Below are positions 32,270 to 44,050 of a stretch of 64,000 bases of DNA, piece after piece (the stretch's first letter is position 1; each line of letters opens with the position of its first letter). The notes below the pieces were generated by a model. That model did no database searches, was not told the DNA's origin, and worked only from the letters and a program-made list of their open reading frames with translations. The DNA comes from Carposina sasakii (taxonomy: Eukaryota; Arthropoda; Insecta; Lepidoptera; Carposinidae): the NCBI GenBank assembly GCA_014607495.2, contig CP053160.1, positions 8,184,001 through 8,248,000 of the forward strand, given 5' to 3'. Made by a program: the position numbers and the translations under genes.

Positions 32270-32480
32270 TAACGGATTATATTAATGGAGAAGTGTTTTT
32301 ATAAATTTATCTTAGTCAAAATATTATATATTATAAAATTATTAATAAAGAAAATGGAAAAAATTCTTCACCCGAGTGGGAATCAAATCCACGACCACTG
32401 CAAACCGTGCCAGCCGCAATAACCACTAAGCCACCGGGTCAATTACTCGGATGACGAATTGTACCATCTCTTTTCTAATT
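32270..32480 (-). mobile_element. Second tandem S3 copy
   Basis: Another tRNA-like block sits within 100 bp of the previous one in the same orientation. Its left flank (32275-32350, 'ttaatggagaagtg', 'tcttagtcaaaatatt') is shared, inverted, with 50219-50275. B box decayed ('gaatcaaatccac'). Confidence 0.68.
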
Positions 32481-32566
32481 AAATAAAATGAGAAAGATAG
32501 ACTTGACTAATTTTACGTTTACGTTTAAGTGTGATGTTCAGAATCGATCATGTTGTGACATAAATA

Positions 32567-32948
32567 AGGGTGATTTTTGGTCGTCAACGTTCCCGAAAAC
32601 TACGGAATCTCCTCATCATCACGATCATTTTTCTCCATGGAAGCATACCTGGGAAGTGTCTGGTTTCCAAAATATTAGGGTCCAAAGTTGAGTAAATAGA
32701 CTGCGTTTTTCTGCATAAATGCACATAGATGCGCGTAGCAGGATTTTTTCACGAAAAATAATTAATACCTGCCTATAAAAAAACTAACATAAACACTAGA
32801 CACTATAAATTTCGCACGATCAAGGAATTTAAATTTTTTTTTCAAAAAAAATAAAAAATTCCCAGCATTTTTTTTTGGCATAAACTTACTTTATTTCATG
32901 TATAGAATACGTACCCTTCGTTAAAGGTGGCCACAAAAAAACACCCTG
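32567..32948 (+). mobile_element. MITE family A, copy 4
   Basis: Runs from 'agggtgatttttggtcgtca' to 'aaaaaaacaccctg-ta'; 'acgtacccttcgttaa' near the right end. One of the best-preserved copies. Non-coding. Confidence 0.82.
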
Positions 32949-33718
32949 TATATATTTAAAATAAACAATAAAAATATAGTGCAGCTAAGCAGAGACCCAT
33001 TCATCTGATCCTATATTCCATTACCTTCTGACACGTAACGTAGGAGAGTAAGCAAACATATATTATTCTACAAATGGTGCGAATAAGCACATGTAACGTA
33101 TTATAATTAATGATCCCTCACAGCTCCACAATAGGCTTACGTGTCATGCATCACGGTATAACAAAAAACTTACAAATCATCTCCAAAGGAGCGCACGGAA
33201 AAGAAATCACTGAAAATATCAACATAACAAAAAAGCATATTTTATCGTTTGTAAATATGTCGAACTATATTGACAATGTTCGGATTATACCACTATATTA
33301 TGTACCACGCGGATGATAGATGAACTAAATGTTCTTCATAGAAATATTCTTAAGTTGTATCGCAAGTAGCGACGTCGACAGTTGAACAGATAGGTTGGTG
33401 TGATGTACTCGTATATTTCTCATTCTGTCACAATAGTCGTATCGACATTTGATCATTTCATAGCGCGTGTTTGTTCGACTAGTTGATTGATCGATGCCAT
33501 CGAAATATCGTCAGTAAAGCTGCTTTCACACTGTCACCGCAATGTGAGTAGTTATATTAATTCTAGCAGCAAATAAAATATTTTTTATTTCTATTAAATA
33601 AATTCTTTGCTTTGCCGGAACTAGAAAAGATATCCATATACCCGTAATACGTATTACTTGTACTGAAGGCTTGTCGTAGTACCTTTATAGTTTATTTAGC
33701 GGCCTATATGTTAAGTGT
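32949..33718. other. Intergenic, nothing recognised
   Basis: 'caatgtgagt' at 33541-33549 resembles a splice donor but has no supporting exon. A 68-codon open frame at 33110-33316 has no motif. Confidence 0.35.
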
Positions 33719-33970
33719 ACGGCTGTTGGTGTAGTAGGTAGTGGCCCTGCCTGCAGCGCCATAGGTCCTGGGTTCGAATCCCGGTAGGGGCAAACATTGA
33801 TATGATGAATATCGATGTTTGTTTCCGAGTCATGGGTGTTTCTATACTTATCTATGTATTTATATACCGTTGCTTAGTACCCACGACACAAGACCTTAGG
33901 GATCTTAATGTGGGACTAAGTTAATGTGTTGTGAAGTGTGTGAATATTTATTTATTTATTTATATATTTA
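33719..33970 (+). mobile_element. SINE family S1, full copy e
   Basis: The head 'acggctgttggtgtagtagg', B box 'gggttcgaatcccgg' and full body through 'cttagtacccacgacacaag' to 'gtgtgtgaatatttatttat' make this the best plus-strand reference for the family, about 250 bp. Confidence 0.82.
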
Positions 33971-34670
33971 TATGTATTGATTTTACCCTTTTGCACGTAA
34001 ATGGGTAGTCAGAACTGCATAATCACGAAGAAGAACCTATAGCAACGTTTAACAAAGCGGTAATACTATGGTAATGGTATGCATGCAATGCTCAGTTGTA
34101 AGTTGGTTCAACATCTACGACACCTCCACTTCCTTAGGTTATTTTACCTTATACCTTAGTTCGTTTAGCTACATTTTATGCATCTATTCATTTCTTATTT
34201 TCAAGGTACATACTCTGAATTAAATAATATTAAAAAAAAATATTTTGTCAGAAAAAGAACTCTCAAAATAAGAACCCATGATAATACAGGTTGCTCGCAG
34301 TGTATACCCTCCTTTAGCAAAGCATTCAAACTGCGTTCTACTAACTGGAGAGGCGAGTGTTGGCAGTAATATATGACCCTAATAAATATTAACAGCGCAA
34401 TACAATAAAGTGTTTGCTTGTGATACTGTTTACTTTAGTTAGTTGCTTGTAAACTGGGCCAGTGGTTTGTGTTGAGGTAAAACGAATAATGATGGCTGAA
34501 GTAAGACTTTAAATTGATTGGGTTCTATGAGACATCAAAAATAATCGACAGGGAAGAAGCAAATACCCCTATCTAACATTTAATTCTGTGTAAGCTCTCC
34601 TTGCTTGCTTCGAAAATCTGTTGTGTTTTCTATAGCCATGTATTGCCAAAAATATAAAAATACATATTAT
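33971..34670. other. Intergenic, nothing recognised
   Basis: A 63-codon frame (34178-34369) has no recognisable motif. Confidence 0.35.
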
Positions 34671-34674
34671 TCGT

Positions 34675-34770
34675 CTTATAGGAAGGCCACCCGCGAGATG
34701 GATGGACGACCTAGCCAAAGTCGCGGGCGTCGGTTGGATGCAAGCTGCTTCCGACCGGTCGGAGTGGAAA
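34675..34770 (+). pseudogene. RTE-type ORF C-terminal fragment
   Basis: Plus-strand translation gives GRPPARWMDDLAKVAG, then WMQAASDRSEW, the typical last block of insect RTE reverse transcriptases. It is preserved for only about 30 codons with no RT domain upstream, so it is a short, 5'-truncated relic. Confidence 0.65.
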
Positions 34771-34892
34771 TTGTTGAGAATGATAATGATTACATATTCG
34801 CCAACTTTACAACACACTATGACTAATTTCTAGTCTATATTTGTAAGTTATTGTACTATATAAAATATAATTTAGGAACATCTATAACTTAG

Positions 34893-35155
34893 TTGGCCGC
34901 GTGGTGCCGGCAGAGTGGAATTCGTACGACCCCATGTCTGCCCGTGGGTATCGTACAAGGCGATTAAGGATTTCCGGGAAGTGGGCAGCAGCGCCCTCCC
35001 GTGTTGACAACATAGTCCAAAATACAAACTGCGGTCACCAACCCGCCTGCCCAGCGTGGTGACTATGGGCAAATACCCCCTATGGCAGTCTTGTGGCATG
35101 CCCCGGAGGAGGCCTACGTCCAGCAGTAGACTGTAATAGGCTGATGATGATGATG
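34893..35155 (+). mobile_element. Retroposon family G, reference copy with target duplication
   Basis: It runs from 'ttggccgcgtggtgccggca' to a (GAT)n tail. A perfect 9-bp repeat ATAACTTAG at 34884-34892 and 35156-35164 brackets the 263-bp insert, so it is a retroposon with a GAT-repeat 3' end. No frame is preserved and I see no clear pol III boxes, so it may be the 3' end of a LINE or a SINE mobilised by one. Other copies: 11.1, 19.3, 46.1, 49.2 and 63.5 kb. Confidence 0.85.
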
Positions 35156-35164
35156 ATAACTTAG

Positions 35165-35702
35165 TAATATCCATAACTACATCGATGTTTACCACATAAA
35201 TATTCGCACTTATCGAAGTTTGTGTCATTACCAAATGCGCCAATCGATCGGCGAAACAAAATAGATTTATCGCAAGAGAAAATTGTCAAGATATTAAATC
35301 TTTAAAAAGTAATTAATTACAAGTAACCTTGTTCAACTCTCTAGAATGCCTATTTCTGACCATTTGTCTTACATTATTGTATTTAAAAAGTCCTTTGTGT
35401 ATCCTTTTCAAAGTCTCCCGAGTCACAGCCCTATTGTTTTTCGTTTTTCAAGTCATCTCGCCTATTGTATCACATATGATACAAAGTCATGGTTTCATTA
35501 TCCAAGTACCTAATGATATTTATTAAGAAAATAGCTATTTTTTTTTAACTTAGCCAACTAGTAATATTAGTTTTATCAAAAGGCGAATTTAAGCACAGAT
35601 TATAGTCATAAAACTAAGAGCCTTAAATTTATTTGTTTATTTTAAATTATCTATTATATTGTATGTATCATGTGTCTGAAATAAATATTATTATTATTAT
35701 TG
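35165..35702. other. Intergenic; LINE tail at about 35600-35702
   Basis: 35660-35702 'gtgtctgaaataaatatta' followed by an (ATT)n tail looks like a LINE 3' end. Nothing else was recognised. Confidence 0.4.
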
Positions 35703-36420
35703 TATCTCTGTTTAAATTCTCGGGACTACAGAGTCCCGGTCCTTTGAGAGGCGTGCATCGGGCCATGGCCAAGATGTAGAGGCCCTTTTTAGAGAACTTT
35801 AATATGGTGTGGGATACACATGGCGGATACCATCGCCGACCGCACAATATGATCCCACACCCGGCGATGGTCCCCGCCATGTGCAAGACTATTGGAGTGC
35901 AGATCTATGTCATGCGATGGAAACAAAGATCATGGGCTATGGGGCTGAATATTGAGTGGGTTGGGTAACTGGGCTGAAGGAGACTAACGGACACCTGCCA
36001 TTACAACCAAGTCTCATAATTGTTTGGTGGCAGGCGGTGACTCGCCAACTCATTTCATGGGCCCCCGGAAACGGCCGTATGCATGGAGCGACAAAAGGGG
36101 CAACATTTGGTGAGTGGCTAGGGTGAAGGGGTGCCCCTGGACTACCAAGCCAAAAAGCCAACTTGCCACTTACTGACGGGCACGTCCACCCTCGAGCTGT
36201 CATAGCTCTCGCGACTCCACTCTGCCCGGCCGGCGAAGGCAAGGCAGAGGTGGGGGAACTGTTCCTCGTCAGACCTCACTCCGGCGCCGGAGCTGAGGAA
36301 CAGAGTCTTCCCCCGGGAGTACTTCAGGTCCGTGGGAACGCTACCTCCCAACAGCTCGCCACAAGCTGCCCTGCGGGCTGGAACAGGGTCTTCCCCCGGG
36401 AGTACTTCAGGTCCGTGTTA
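35703..36420 (+). other. GC-rich island with stem-loop and internal duplication
   Basis: This ~700-bp block is far richer in GC than the surrounding DNA. It contains a 22-nt inverted repeat with two mismatches (35817-35838 and 35862-35883, 'cacatggcggataccatcgc') and a 34-nt direct duplication with one mismatch (36301-36334 and 36384-36417, centred on 'ttcccccgggagtacttc'). It ends in (TTA)n, so it may be the 3' part of a GC-rich LINE. Overlapping frames up to 109 codons show no domain that I know. Confidence 0.4.
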
Positions 36421-36439
36421 TTATTATTATTAAATACCA

Positions 36440-36632
36440 CCTGGTTAATTTACTACGAGAAATCTCTTCAAGAGATAAACTCGCACTTCTAAATTTGTCA
36501 GTGTTGAAACACTGTGCTTCCGAAATAGGGTAGCCAGAATGGCAGGGTCATACAGGAGATCACACTCACGTTCAGCATAGCGTTTTATTGTCAATATGCT
36601 CTGTGTACAATAAAGAAATTAAGATTTAGTTT
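36440..36632 (+). mobile_element. CR1-like LINE 3' end with repeat K inside
   Basis: 'gagaaatctcttcaagagat' and terminal 'ctgtgtacaataaagaaatt' are the CR1-type 3' end also seen near 23.3 kb. About 36518-36590 ('ccgaaatagggtagccagaa') is repeat K and seems to interrupt it. Confidence 0.5.
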
Positions 36633-37334
36633 TTTTTTTTAATTATGCAATTTATTTTTAATTTGTGAGTGTAAGGTAGGTGGAGCCAGACAGCCGAAGA
36701 AATGATAGTCATGTCAGGTTTCAACTATCTCGATCTTCATTCAATAAAATCTAGTTAATATACAGTCGTATTGAGCGGGGTTTTATCTGATATGTACGAA
36801 TCTCGTTTACTAGATTTTTCCCTTTCAATATTACCAAACCAAAGGGTAAAGGCGCCGTTTTACCTACATACACGTGTAAACATATTTAGTATTTCAATGT
36901 ACGAGCGTTGATAATTTTGTATTTTGATATCATGTATTTTAAAGAGTGCAACAGATAAGGTATATTAAGCGAAATTATATTAAAATAGTCCGCTACAAAG
37001 AATCTACGAGTATATATAAAAAATGAGAATCGTAAACACATGTTTATCTGGAAAAATAAAAATTATGCCGTGCCGTGCCATATAACAAAGCAATTTGAAC
37101 ATTATTTGATGTCTGAAAATGAATTTAATTTAATTGTGTTATGATAATTGAATTTATACACACTAAGTGAGTTAAGTGTTTCTATGATTATCTGATATCT
37201 AATCCAATGTAAGATTGTTTTGTTAATATGTTAGTTAGTTTTGACTGTGTCGCTGGGAGCTTTCTTGCTATTTCTTCTTCTAAGCAATGACACTTCACTG
37301 AAATAGTGTAACAGTAATAGTAGAATCATGCTGT
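36633..37334. other. Intergenic with family B MITE remnant
   Basis: 36948-37065 ('agtgcaacagataaggtat', 'attaagcgaaattatatt') is a decayed MITE B. The rest is unassigned. Confidence 0.4.
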
Positions 37335-37692
37335 GAGTCATGAATGAATAGGTGTGTCAAACCTAATGTTGATTTTGCCATAAAGGAGAACTGTCTAGCA
37401 GCTCTCCTGGATTTCGTCTTTAGGCGACCTTAACTTCTATTAGCTCCACGTTGGTGGCTATTAAGCCCCGAATCGCCAACTTATGCCTGACAGACCGTAA
37501 CAAATCGCACCTTGGGGTGGTGACCGTTGCCAAAGCAAAAGCTTTGCGATTTATTTTTTTTGGGTTGTTTAAATTCACCTCCTTTTTTATTTGGTAGCGA
37601 TTTTATTTTGGGGTGCGAACATAGAAAGTAACATATAAAAAGACCATCGACAAACAAGTTGTTAATGCTTTCATGTCGAATAAATGATTTTG
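37335..37692 (+). mobile_element. LINE 3' untranslated tail, same family as 3.4 kb
   Basis: Blocks 'ccataaaggagaactgtcta', 'atttcgtctttaggcgacc', 'cgccaacttatgcctgacag' and terminal 'catgtcgaataaatgatttt' match the minus-strand copy at 3418-3770. No coding region is left. Confidence 0.6.
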
Positions 37693-37949
37693 AATTTTGT
37701 CTGATTCTGTCACTACATTTTATTTATTTATTTACATCCTGTATATTTCCAAGATTTACGCCAGTTTATAGCTCGCAATCGGATATGATTATTTGCATAA
37801 CAAAACTGCATGTGTATCATGACTTGTTTCCTTAGAATAAAAGGAATAGTGATTATAAGTTTAGTTCATAATTGTAATTGATATTTAAAACCCTAAAACC
37901 TTAAGGGTAACAAAATTTGAATGAAATTTAGAAACACACAAAATATCGT
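37693..37949. other. Intergenic, nothing recognised
   Basis: No gene or matched repeat. Confidence 0.3.
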
Positions 37950-38075
37950 ATTTAAAAATTATAAAATTATTAATAAAGAAAATGGAAAAAATTCTTCATC
38001 CAAGTGGGAATCGTACCCACGACCGCTGCAAACCGTGCCAGCCGCAATAACCACTAAGCCACCAGGTCAATTAAA
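37950..38075 (-). mobile_element. tRNA-like repeat, family S3
   Basis: Left flank 'aaaattattaataaagaaaa', then 'gtgggaatcgtacccacgac' and 'ccactaagccaccaggtc' (minus-strand tRNA-like core). The B box has one change. The usual right flank 'tactcggatgacgaat' is missing. Confidence 0.65.
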
Positions 38076-38471
38076 TAGTATTAAAACTTGATGCCACCCA
38101 TTTTGGCTGTTTATTTGTCCTGTCAAGAATCTTTTGTCCTCCATCAATAGAAACTTGGCATTTGTGAAATGTTATTTAAATTCGGTCATTTTGTTTGAAA
38201 TTCCCGGTATTATGAATAAAGTGTGTATAAAAAACATTTTGTTAAACGCAACAAGGAGTTCTGACTTAGTTTATTGTGCTATGACAAAAGAAATAAAGTA
38301 TCTTCATGAGAGTATTAAAGAACTTTGACGTCCATGAAATAGGGTCAAATGAGAAGCCACGACGGAGTTCTGTTTACCGAAAACTGAGGCCAGACTAGGA
38401 GTTTTCGAATCGAGCTCGTTCGCGTTTAAGTTGACTTTTCAACCAATCACGTACGTGTATTGCTGTTGTCA
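38076..38471. other. Intergenic, nothing recognised
   Basis: A 64-codon frame (38134-38328) has no motif. Confidence 0.3.
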
Positions 38472-38701
38472 TTTTTTTTTTTTTTTTTTTTAATATTCAC
38501 ACACTTCACAACACATTGACCTAGTCCCACACTAAGATCCCTGAGCAACGGTATATAAATACATAGATAAGTATATAAACATCCATGACTCGGAAACAAA
38601 CATCGATATTCATCACATCAATGTTTGCACCTACCGGGATTTGAACCCAGGACCTATGGCGTCGCAGGCAGGGCCACTACCAACTACACCAATCGGCCGT
38701 C
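38472..38701 (-). mobile_element. SINE family S1, copy f
   Basis: A 20-nt T run at the left (tail), the body with a ~25-bp deletion before 'gagcaacggtatataaatac', and the tRNA-like head ending '…ccaatcggccgtc'. B box 'gggatttgaaccc' (minus strand: gggttcaaatccc) is intact. Confidence 0.78.
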
Positions 38702-39760
38702 AAAATTTTTACATCACTTCATCACGTTTAACGCAAACGAGTTCGAATTGCAAACTAGCTCTCAGTATGTCGTCATATAAATCCATACAAAATTCACTGT
38801 TGTCTAACAATATAAGTCTTAAACATGTGTGTGTAAGTATAGTTTAGTTAAATGTATGTGAAGTAGAAATATAGTATACTTACCTATGTATTTAGTTTGG
38901 TGTAGTTTTGTTGCATGTGTTTAGTATAATATACACAGATGAGACGTACTTTCGTATATCTACTTAGGTGTAGTTTCGTTGCATATATTCAGTAGGTTTT
39001 ATACAGATGCGGTGTACTTTGATTACTTTCTATAACTATCTACAATAATAATTATGTATATTCACACACTTCACAACACATTAACTTAGTCCAACATTAA
39101 AATCCATAAGATCTTGTGCCGTATAAAAAGGCATAGTTCACGGATCAAATTTTTCTGCATATTGAATCCGCACAATTCTCAATTTGCTTTTGGGCTTTAA
39201 AATAATATCGATAAGTGTTCAGGCACGAAACATTTTGCATAAATGTTTTCTCGCACAGAGGTAGTCAAATAAAATGTGCACTTTATTATAAGCGTAGCGT
39301 ACGTATACTTCACATCCACTGCGGTGTAAAGATTAGGTTGTAAATAGTAGATACTTAATATAGGTAATTTTTGTCCTAAACGAACTGGTGATTCAATCAA
39401 TTTAAATCAATGATCAACTAATTATATGGCATGAAGTTTTTTCCGTACATAATTGATAAAGAGTAATTTTTATTCCAAATATTCTCAAAACAATGTATAT
39501 AAATAAAAACCACAACATAAAAATCTCAAACTACTTATGGCAGTCATTTTTACGAACATATCTGGCTGAGAGATTAGAGAAATGATCCTAACCGTGAAGG
39601 AAGCATAAACAGGAGATGCAATCATTAATGTGGCCCTGCAGCTGCCTGTGTCGGCTACGCGACACGTATTAGTAGAAAGCGGCTATTTTGATATTCCAAA
39701 CAGACACTTCAATTTTATTTATCTGTATAGAAGATATTATCACTACATACGAGTATTATA
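38702..39760. other. Intergenic with S1 fragment at 39057-39122
   Basis: 39057-39122 ('ttcacacacttcacaacaca', 'aagatcttgtgccgta') is the 3' end of an S1 SINE on the minus strand. 38860-39010 repeats 'gtgtagttt(t/c)gttgcat' twice at ~75-bp spacing, a short local duplication. No gene. Confidence 0.45.
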
Positions 39761-39764
39761 AAAC

Positions 39765-39952
39765 AAAGTCGCTTGCCGCTGTCTGTCCATCACTATGTTT
39801 ACTTAGATCTTTCAAACTAGGGATCGGATTTTGATGCGGTTTTTTCAATAGATAGAGTGATTCACGAGGAAGGTTTATCATGTATAACTAGGGACTATAA
39901 TATAATAATGCACTCTCACGCGGACGAAGCCATGGGCGGCCGCTAGTAATAG
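39765..39952 (+). mobile_element. RTE-type LINE tail
   Basis: 'tcgcttgccgctgtctgtcc', 'ggattttgatgcggtttttt' and 'gcggacgaagccatgggcgg' are the 3' sequence of an RTE element, shared with 46405-46553. Non-coding. Confidence 0.65.
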
Positions 39953-40297
39953 ATGAACAAAAGTAGGCCACCTCTACCTTACCCTTCCTCCATGGTGCCA
40001 ACAGATTCCACATATTGCATTTTAGTGAGCTCTAACATTTTCCGTTTATGGTGTCGACAAAAACACATAATCTTTCACAGCAGTAAATATCATGCGTGGT
40101 CCATAAAAACAGTTTATAGGATCGTAAATACTGTAGAATCTGAAATTATCGTATTGGAAATGCATGTGAGCATTTTTTACATATTTTTTTTCCACATAAT
40201 CTATAAGATAAGTTGTCTTATATTTCCAAGTACAAACCAGTCGAACGAGAATAAGCGAAGGTTGACAACCGGTGATATTAATTATACATACTCGTAC

Positions 40298-40690
40298 ATA
40301 ATAATCACGCCTCTTTCCCGGAGGGGTAGGCAGAGATCACGGATCTCCATTTGCTATGATCCTGACACATCTCTTTCGCTTCATCTACTTTCATGATATT
40401 CTTCATGCACGCTCGTCGGTTTAGGGTACTCTTGACCTGACCTTTCTTTAGAATTTTACCAATTTGATCGGTGAAAGTCCGGTGAGGTCTTCCTCTTCCA
40501 ACCCTTCCATCCACTCTTCCGTTGTACACATTCTTTGTCAGTCTACTTTCACTCATCCTCTCCACATGCCCAAACCACCTCAACATACCCTTCTCAATCT
40601 TCGTCACCACGTCCTCATTTATACCACACTTCTTTCTGATCACCTCATTTCTTATCCTATCTTTCAAATATATAAATATGAATGATGGAC
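40298..40690 (-). pseudogene. RTE-type LINE ORF C-terminus, 120 codons open
   Basis: The minus-strand frame 40667-40305 is open and gives the region after the RT core of RTE-type proteins: MLRWFGHVERM, then RGRPHRTFTDQIGKILKKG, a CQDHSKWR block and a short tail. The family uses an APE endonuclease and RT to retropose; both domains are missing here, so this is a 5'-truncated copy. The 3' end 'aatcacgcctctttcccgga' matches 2522-2700. The open frame suggests it is younger than the other RTE relics. Confidence 0.75.
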
Positions 40691-42289
40691 ATGAAAAAGA
40701 GCAATGTCAATTGGAACGCACATTTTAATGTAGTTCCCAGCATGGATAAAAGGCTCAAACGACATAATGAAATAAAGAAATAATGGCTCTTTGTAATGAT
40801 AGAAAATATTTTTTTATAATTATTGTTAAATACCTATTTAATATACCGTTTTATTTACAGATTACACCAGTAATCGCAAATCATAAAGCAAACATAAGCC
40901 ATAGGGTGTCGGAATCGTTCTATATTATATTTTAGAAAAGGGGTTCGGTTAATATTACTTAATGTTTATACAACATTAAATAATACCATGTCTGAAAAAC
41001 TAATTAAGTACATACATTAACTAAAATTTCCTTTGCGTCTTCTGTTTAGTATATTTACTGTAAAATTAAGTAGGCTACTAGTATTTACGAACATATTATA
41101 TGTTAATATAATAATTTTAAGCTTATATAAAACCTACCTATATATAGCAAACATACACAAAAGATATTGATTTCAATAGAGTCGATATTATTATCTTCGT
41201 AGCATCACCTGTAGCAGTTCTACAAAACCGTAGTCGACTACGAACTCGTACTATAAAGAGTTACAGACATATTGTGTTATAAGAGTTGCAATCTTGTTCC
41301 TTATACGACTAGCAGTTATATATGATACTATTATGTGACCGGTAATAGTCCGGGCATCCTATTAACATTTTCTCCATAGCATTTGACCGGGAAATGTATG
41401 CTTCGGTCAAGGTCATCTAGGTTGTAAAATGTTTATGTTAGTATTATATTTTCTTTGGCAAAATATGGTGCAACGTGGACTACATTAGGTGCAATCATAT
41501 TGTACTTTCTACTAATATGAATTAGGTTACAAAGATTACCTATATATTAAACAAATTAATAATTTTATCCTACAAAAAAAAATTCTGAGTTGATAAGTTT
41601 TGTTTCTTTTTTTTAAATTTTAATGTTTGTTTTTTTTTTATGATGTGAAAAAAAATATTTACTTTATTAAGGCCCTGTATCTTATACTTAGTCTCGTGTT
41701 AAAAGGAAGTAAACTAATTTAATTGCACCTTAAATATTTAGACTCACCTTAAGCCCAAAAAGCTTTCCACCCCAAGACCTACAAAAATAACAGCCCTAAA
41801 TAAAATGTTGTTGTCCGTTCTCAGGAAATTGTCCAAAAGAAGGCTTCGTAGTATTTGCGTAAGGCTTTATGTGCGACTGGAATGGAATACTAATTCCCGG
41901 GGGCGAGAGGATGGTTAAATAAAACTAAGGAGAGGTTTTGAGGGTGAATAGTTTAATGTTGCGTTCGTGGTTGGTTTTTTCATGACAATTTTGATAATGG
42001 CTGTATTTTCTGAAATATTTGTTGCAGACATCTATCAGACACAAGACCATAGCACAGTCTAATAAAATTTCTAGAAAACGACAAATCCCACTCTTAACAG
42101 GCTCCATGTTGTCCTTCCCTATCACATCACCTGAACTTGCTAGATTTGTTTATTGGTAGTGGTCTGGTCCCAAGTGATTATTGTTTTATTTTATTCCATG
42201 GTGATAAACCTACACACGCACACACACTCACATATACTCATACAATTACATAAGCCCTCACACAACACAAGAATCATTATTATAAATTA
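40691..42289. other. Intergenic, nothing recognised
   Basis: About 1.6 kb of AT-rich sequence. The frames present (for example 41925-42125) lack motifs and I matched no repeat. Confidence 0.4.
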
Positions 42290-42480
42290 TACATAGTATT
42301 TCTAGCCTAGGGCTAAACACACGTATCTTATGCACTGTTTTTGATTTTGCTGATTTTAATTGTTTAAGTATAGATAATGAAATCCTTAATTGGCTTTATT
42401 TTATGTTTATTTTTAATGTATAATCTGTAAGAATAGCTGTGGATTTTTGTTAAATAAATAAAATAAAATAAAAAAATTAA
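42290..42480 (+). mobile_element. LINE-like 3' tail ending in AAATA repeats
   Basis: 'gtataatctgtaagaatagc' followed by 'aaataaataaaataaaataa' suggests an A-rich LINE tail. No coding sequence remains. Confidence 0.4.
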
Positions 42481-43640
42481 ATAAAGCGATATTGAAGTTT
42501 CTTAAAATCACTGGAATATATTTTATTATATACTACAAGTGCCAGACAATAACTGGTGACCCCTACGTTTAAACATTTGCAACTATCCAATAATCAATTA
42601 ATATTAGTGTTTTCGTTTAATGATTCAAGTCTCGCGTTTAAATTTGGTTTCCTAGGATAGCGGTGCCGTCATATAGCGCTCGTGAATGAAATAAACTTCC
42701 ACATATAAGCAACGTAAACTATATTTTCGCTGTCGCACGGCGGCTTACGATACCTCTATCCTAGAAAACCATAGTTTTAGCCAATCAATACACAACGTCA
42801 CTCGGCCAAAAGCGTCCCCTGTAATATACCTATAATCCGCAAATTGTGCTGACACGTTATCTTGTGCTCCTGCATTTCTGGAAACCCGTATAAGTGTAAA
42901 AGTCGCAAAATACCATCAAAATACCCCACTAAAGATAACCTACGTCCACAAAAAAGATAAAAATCACATCTCTGTGTACTAGATAGTAATAGTTGTAAAA
43001 TCTTTAAAAATAACCGTGTTATTTCGCGTCTTAAATATGTAGTGGTTCTTTGACCTTTTGTAACACTCTGTATAATGTACGAAGCTCTGGCACAAACCTT
43101 ACAATACCATTGGATATGTTGCCGGTAGCTTGACTACTTGTGCTTCGAAGCGGTGGTAGGCTCATCCTTACCGCGTTGAGCTCAATTTTATAGTGGCATT
43201 GCAAGCTAGAGTTTTTAAAAGTCTTGTAAGTTCATTCTCAAAGCAATCTTAATTTCTATGAAAATAATATACGTTTGTAGTACCCGAATGTAAGTAATAA
43301 GCAAATCAAGTTTTATAAAGTTATGCAAAACATATTTTCTTTGTAAAACTTTTGGATACGTGCCCTCCAGTAAGGGCATATGGCTTACACGGCAAATGGG
43401 CCCATGAAAGGGATTGTGAAGAAATTTACGAGCATAATAAAAAGGTGCCCACATTCTGTTGCAAATTGGCGGGACGAGATTGTAATAAGATTGCCTCAAG
43501 AAAACTATGTTACTGCTGGAGACAGTTTCTAGGCTCAAAATATTTCTAAGTGTTTAGAAATATTTGAAGACAAATTATGATGTACAGCAATTAATATTTA
43601 CGTACACGCAAATACATACGGCTATTCTATTATTCTATAC
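42481..43640. other. Intergenic with family B MITE remnant
   Basis: 42957-43073 ends 'ccttttgtaacactctg-ta', the right half of MITE B. Opposing frames at 43215-43549 have no recognisable domain. Confidence 0.4.
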
Positions 43641-43642
43641 GG

Positions 43643-43885
43643 AATGAAAAAAAACGTATAATACTAGCTAAAATCTGCTTCTCTTCCCGGGCATACTGTA
43701 CAAGTCAGTAGAGGGACAAGAGGGTCTTGGTGTTTTGTAGGCGATGGGTTGTCCTGTCACTACTTACCAAATTTGTACATCTCAACTATACACTGAAAAT
43801 TGGTCAGAAGTGCCACCATGTGGTTCTATCGGCCCTTGGTGCTCTGCCTACCCCGTAAGGGATAAAGGCGTGATTTTATGTATGT
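43643..43885 (+). mobile_element. Family H retroposon, copy 3
   Basis: 'acgtataatactagctaaaa' through 'gtaagggataaaggcgtgat' is nearly the same as 10815-11066, with an (ATGT)n tail. No frame. Confidence 0.68.
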
Positions 43886-43895
43886 AAAACATACG

Positions 43896-44050
43896 GCTGT
43901 GTACCCGAAATGGGGATACTCACATTGCACAGGGAAAATCACACAGCCACGATTAATGAAATGGTCTGTGACAAGCTGCCAGCTCATCGCCTGAGCGAAC
44001 CCAAATTCCTTAGTCGACTCTTACGACATGCACGAAAGGAGACGCACATG
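43896..44050 (-). repeat. Repeat K, well-preserved copy
   Basis: 'cggctgtgtacccgaaatgg', 'tctgtgacaagctgccagc' and 'ttccttagtcgactcttacg' give the full order of repeat K, inverted relative to the copy split by the Jockey element. Function and class are unknown. Confidence 0.6.

Noticed and set aside
33541..33549. Splice donor CAAT-GTGAGT marking another first exon
   Set aside because: Isolated motif without CpG enrichment, promoter motifs or a sustained open frame.
36163..36492. 109-codon frame in the GC-rich island as a host gene
   Set aside because: It runs through a direct duplication and a (TTA)n tail. GC-rich DNA gives long chance frames, and no domain is recognised.
39953..40396. 147-codon plus-strand frame as a gene
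   Set aside because: Its 3' part is antisense to the RTE C-terminal remnant and the rest has no motif.
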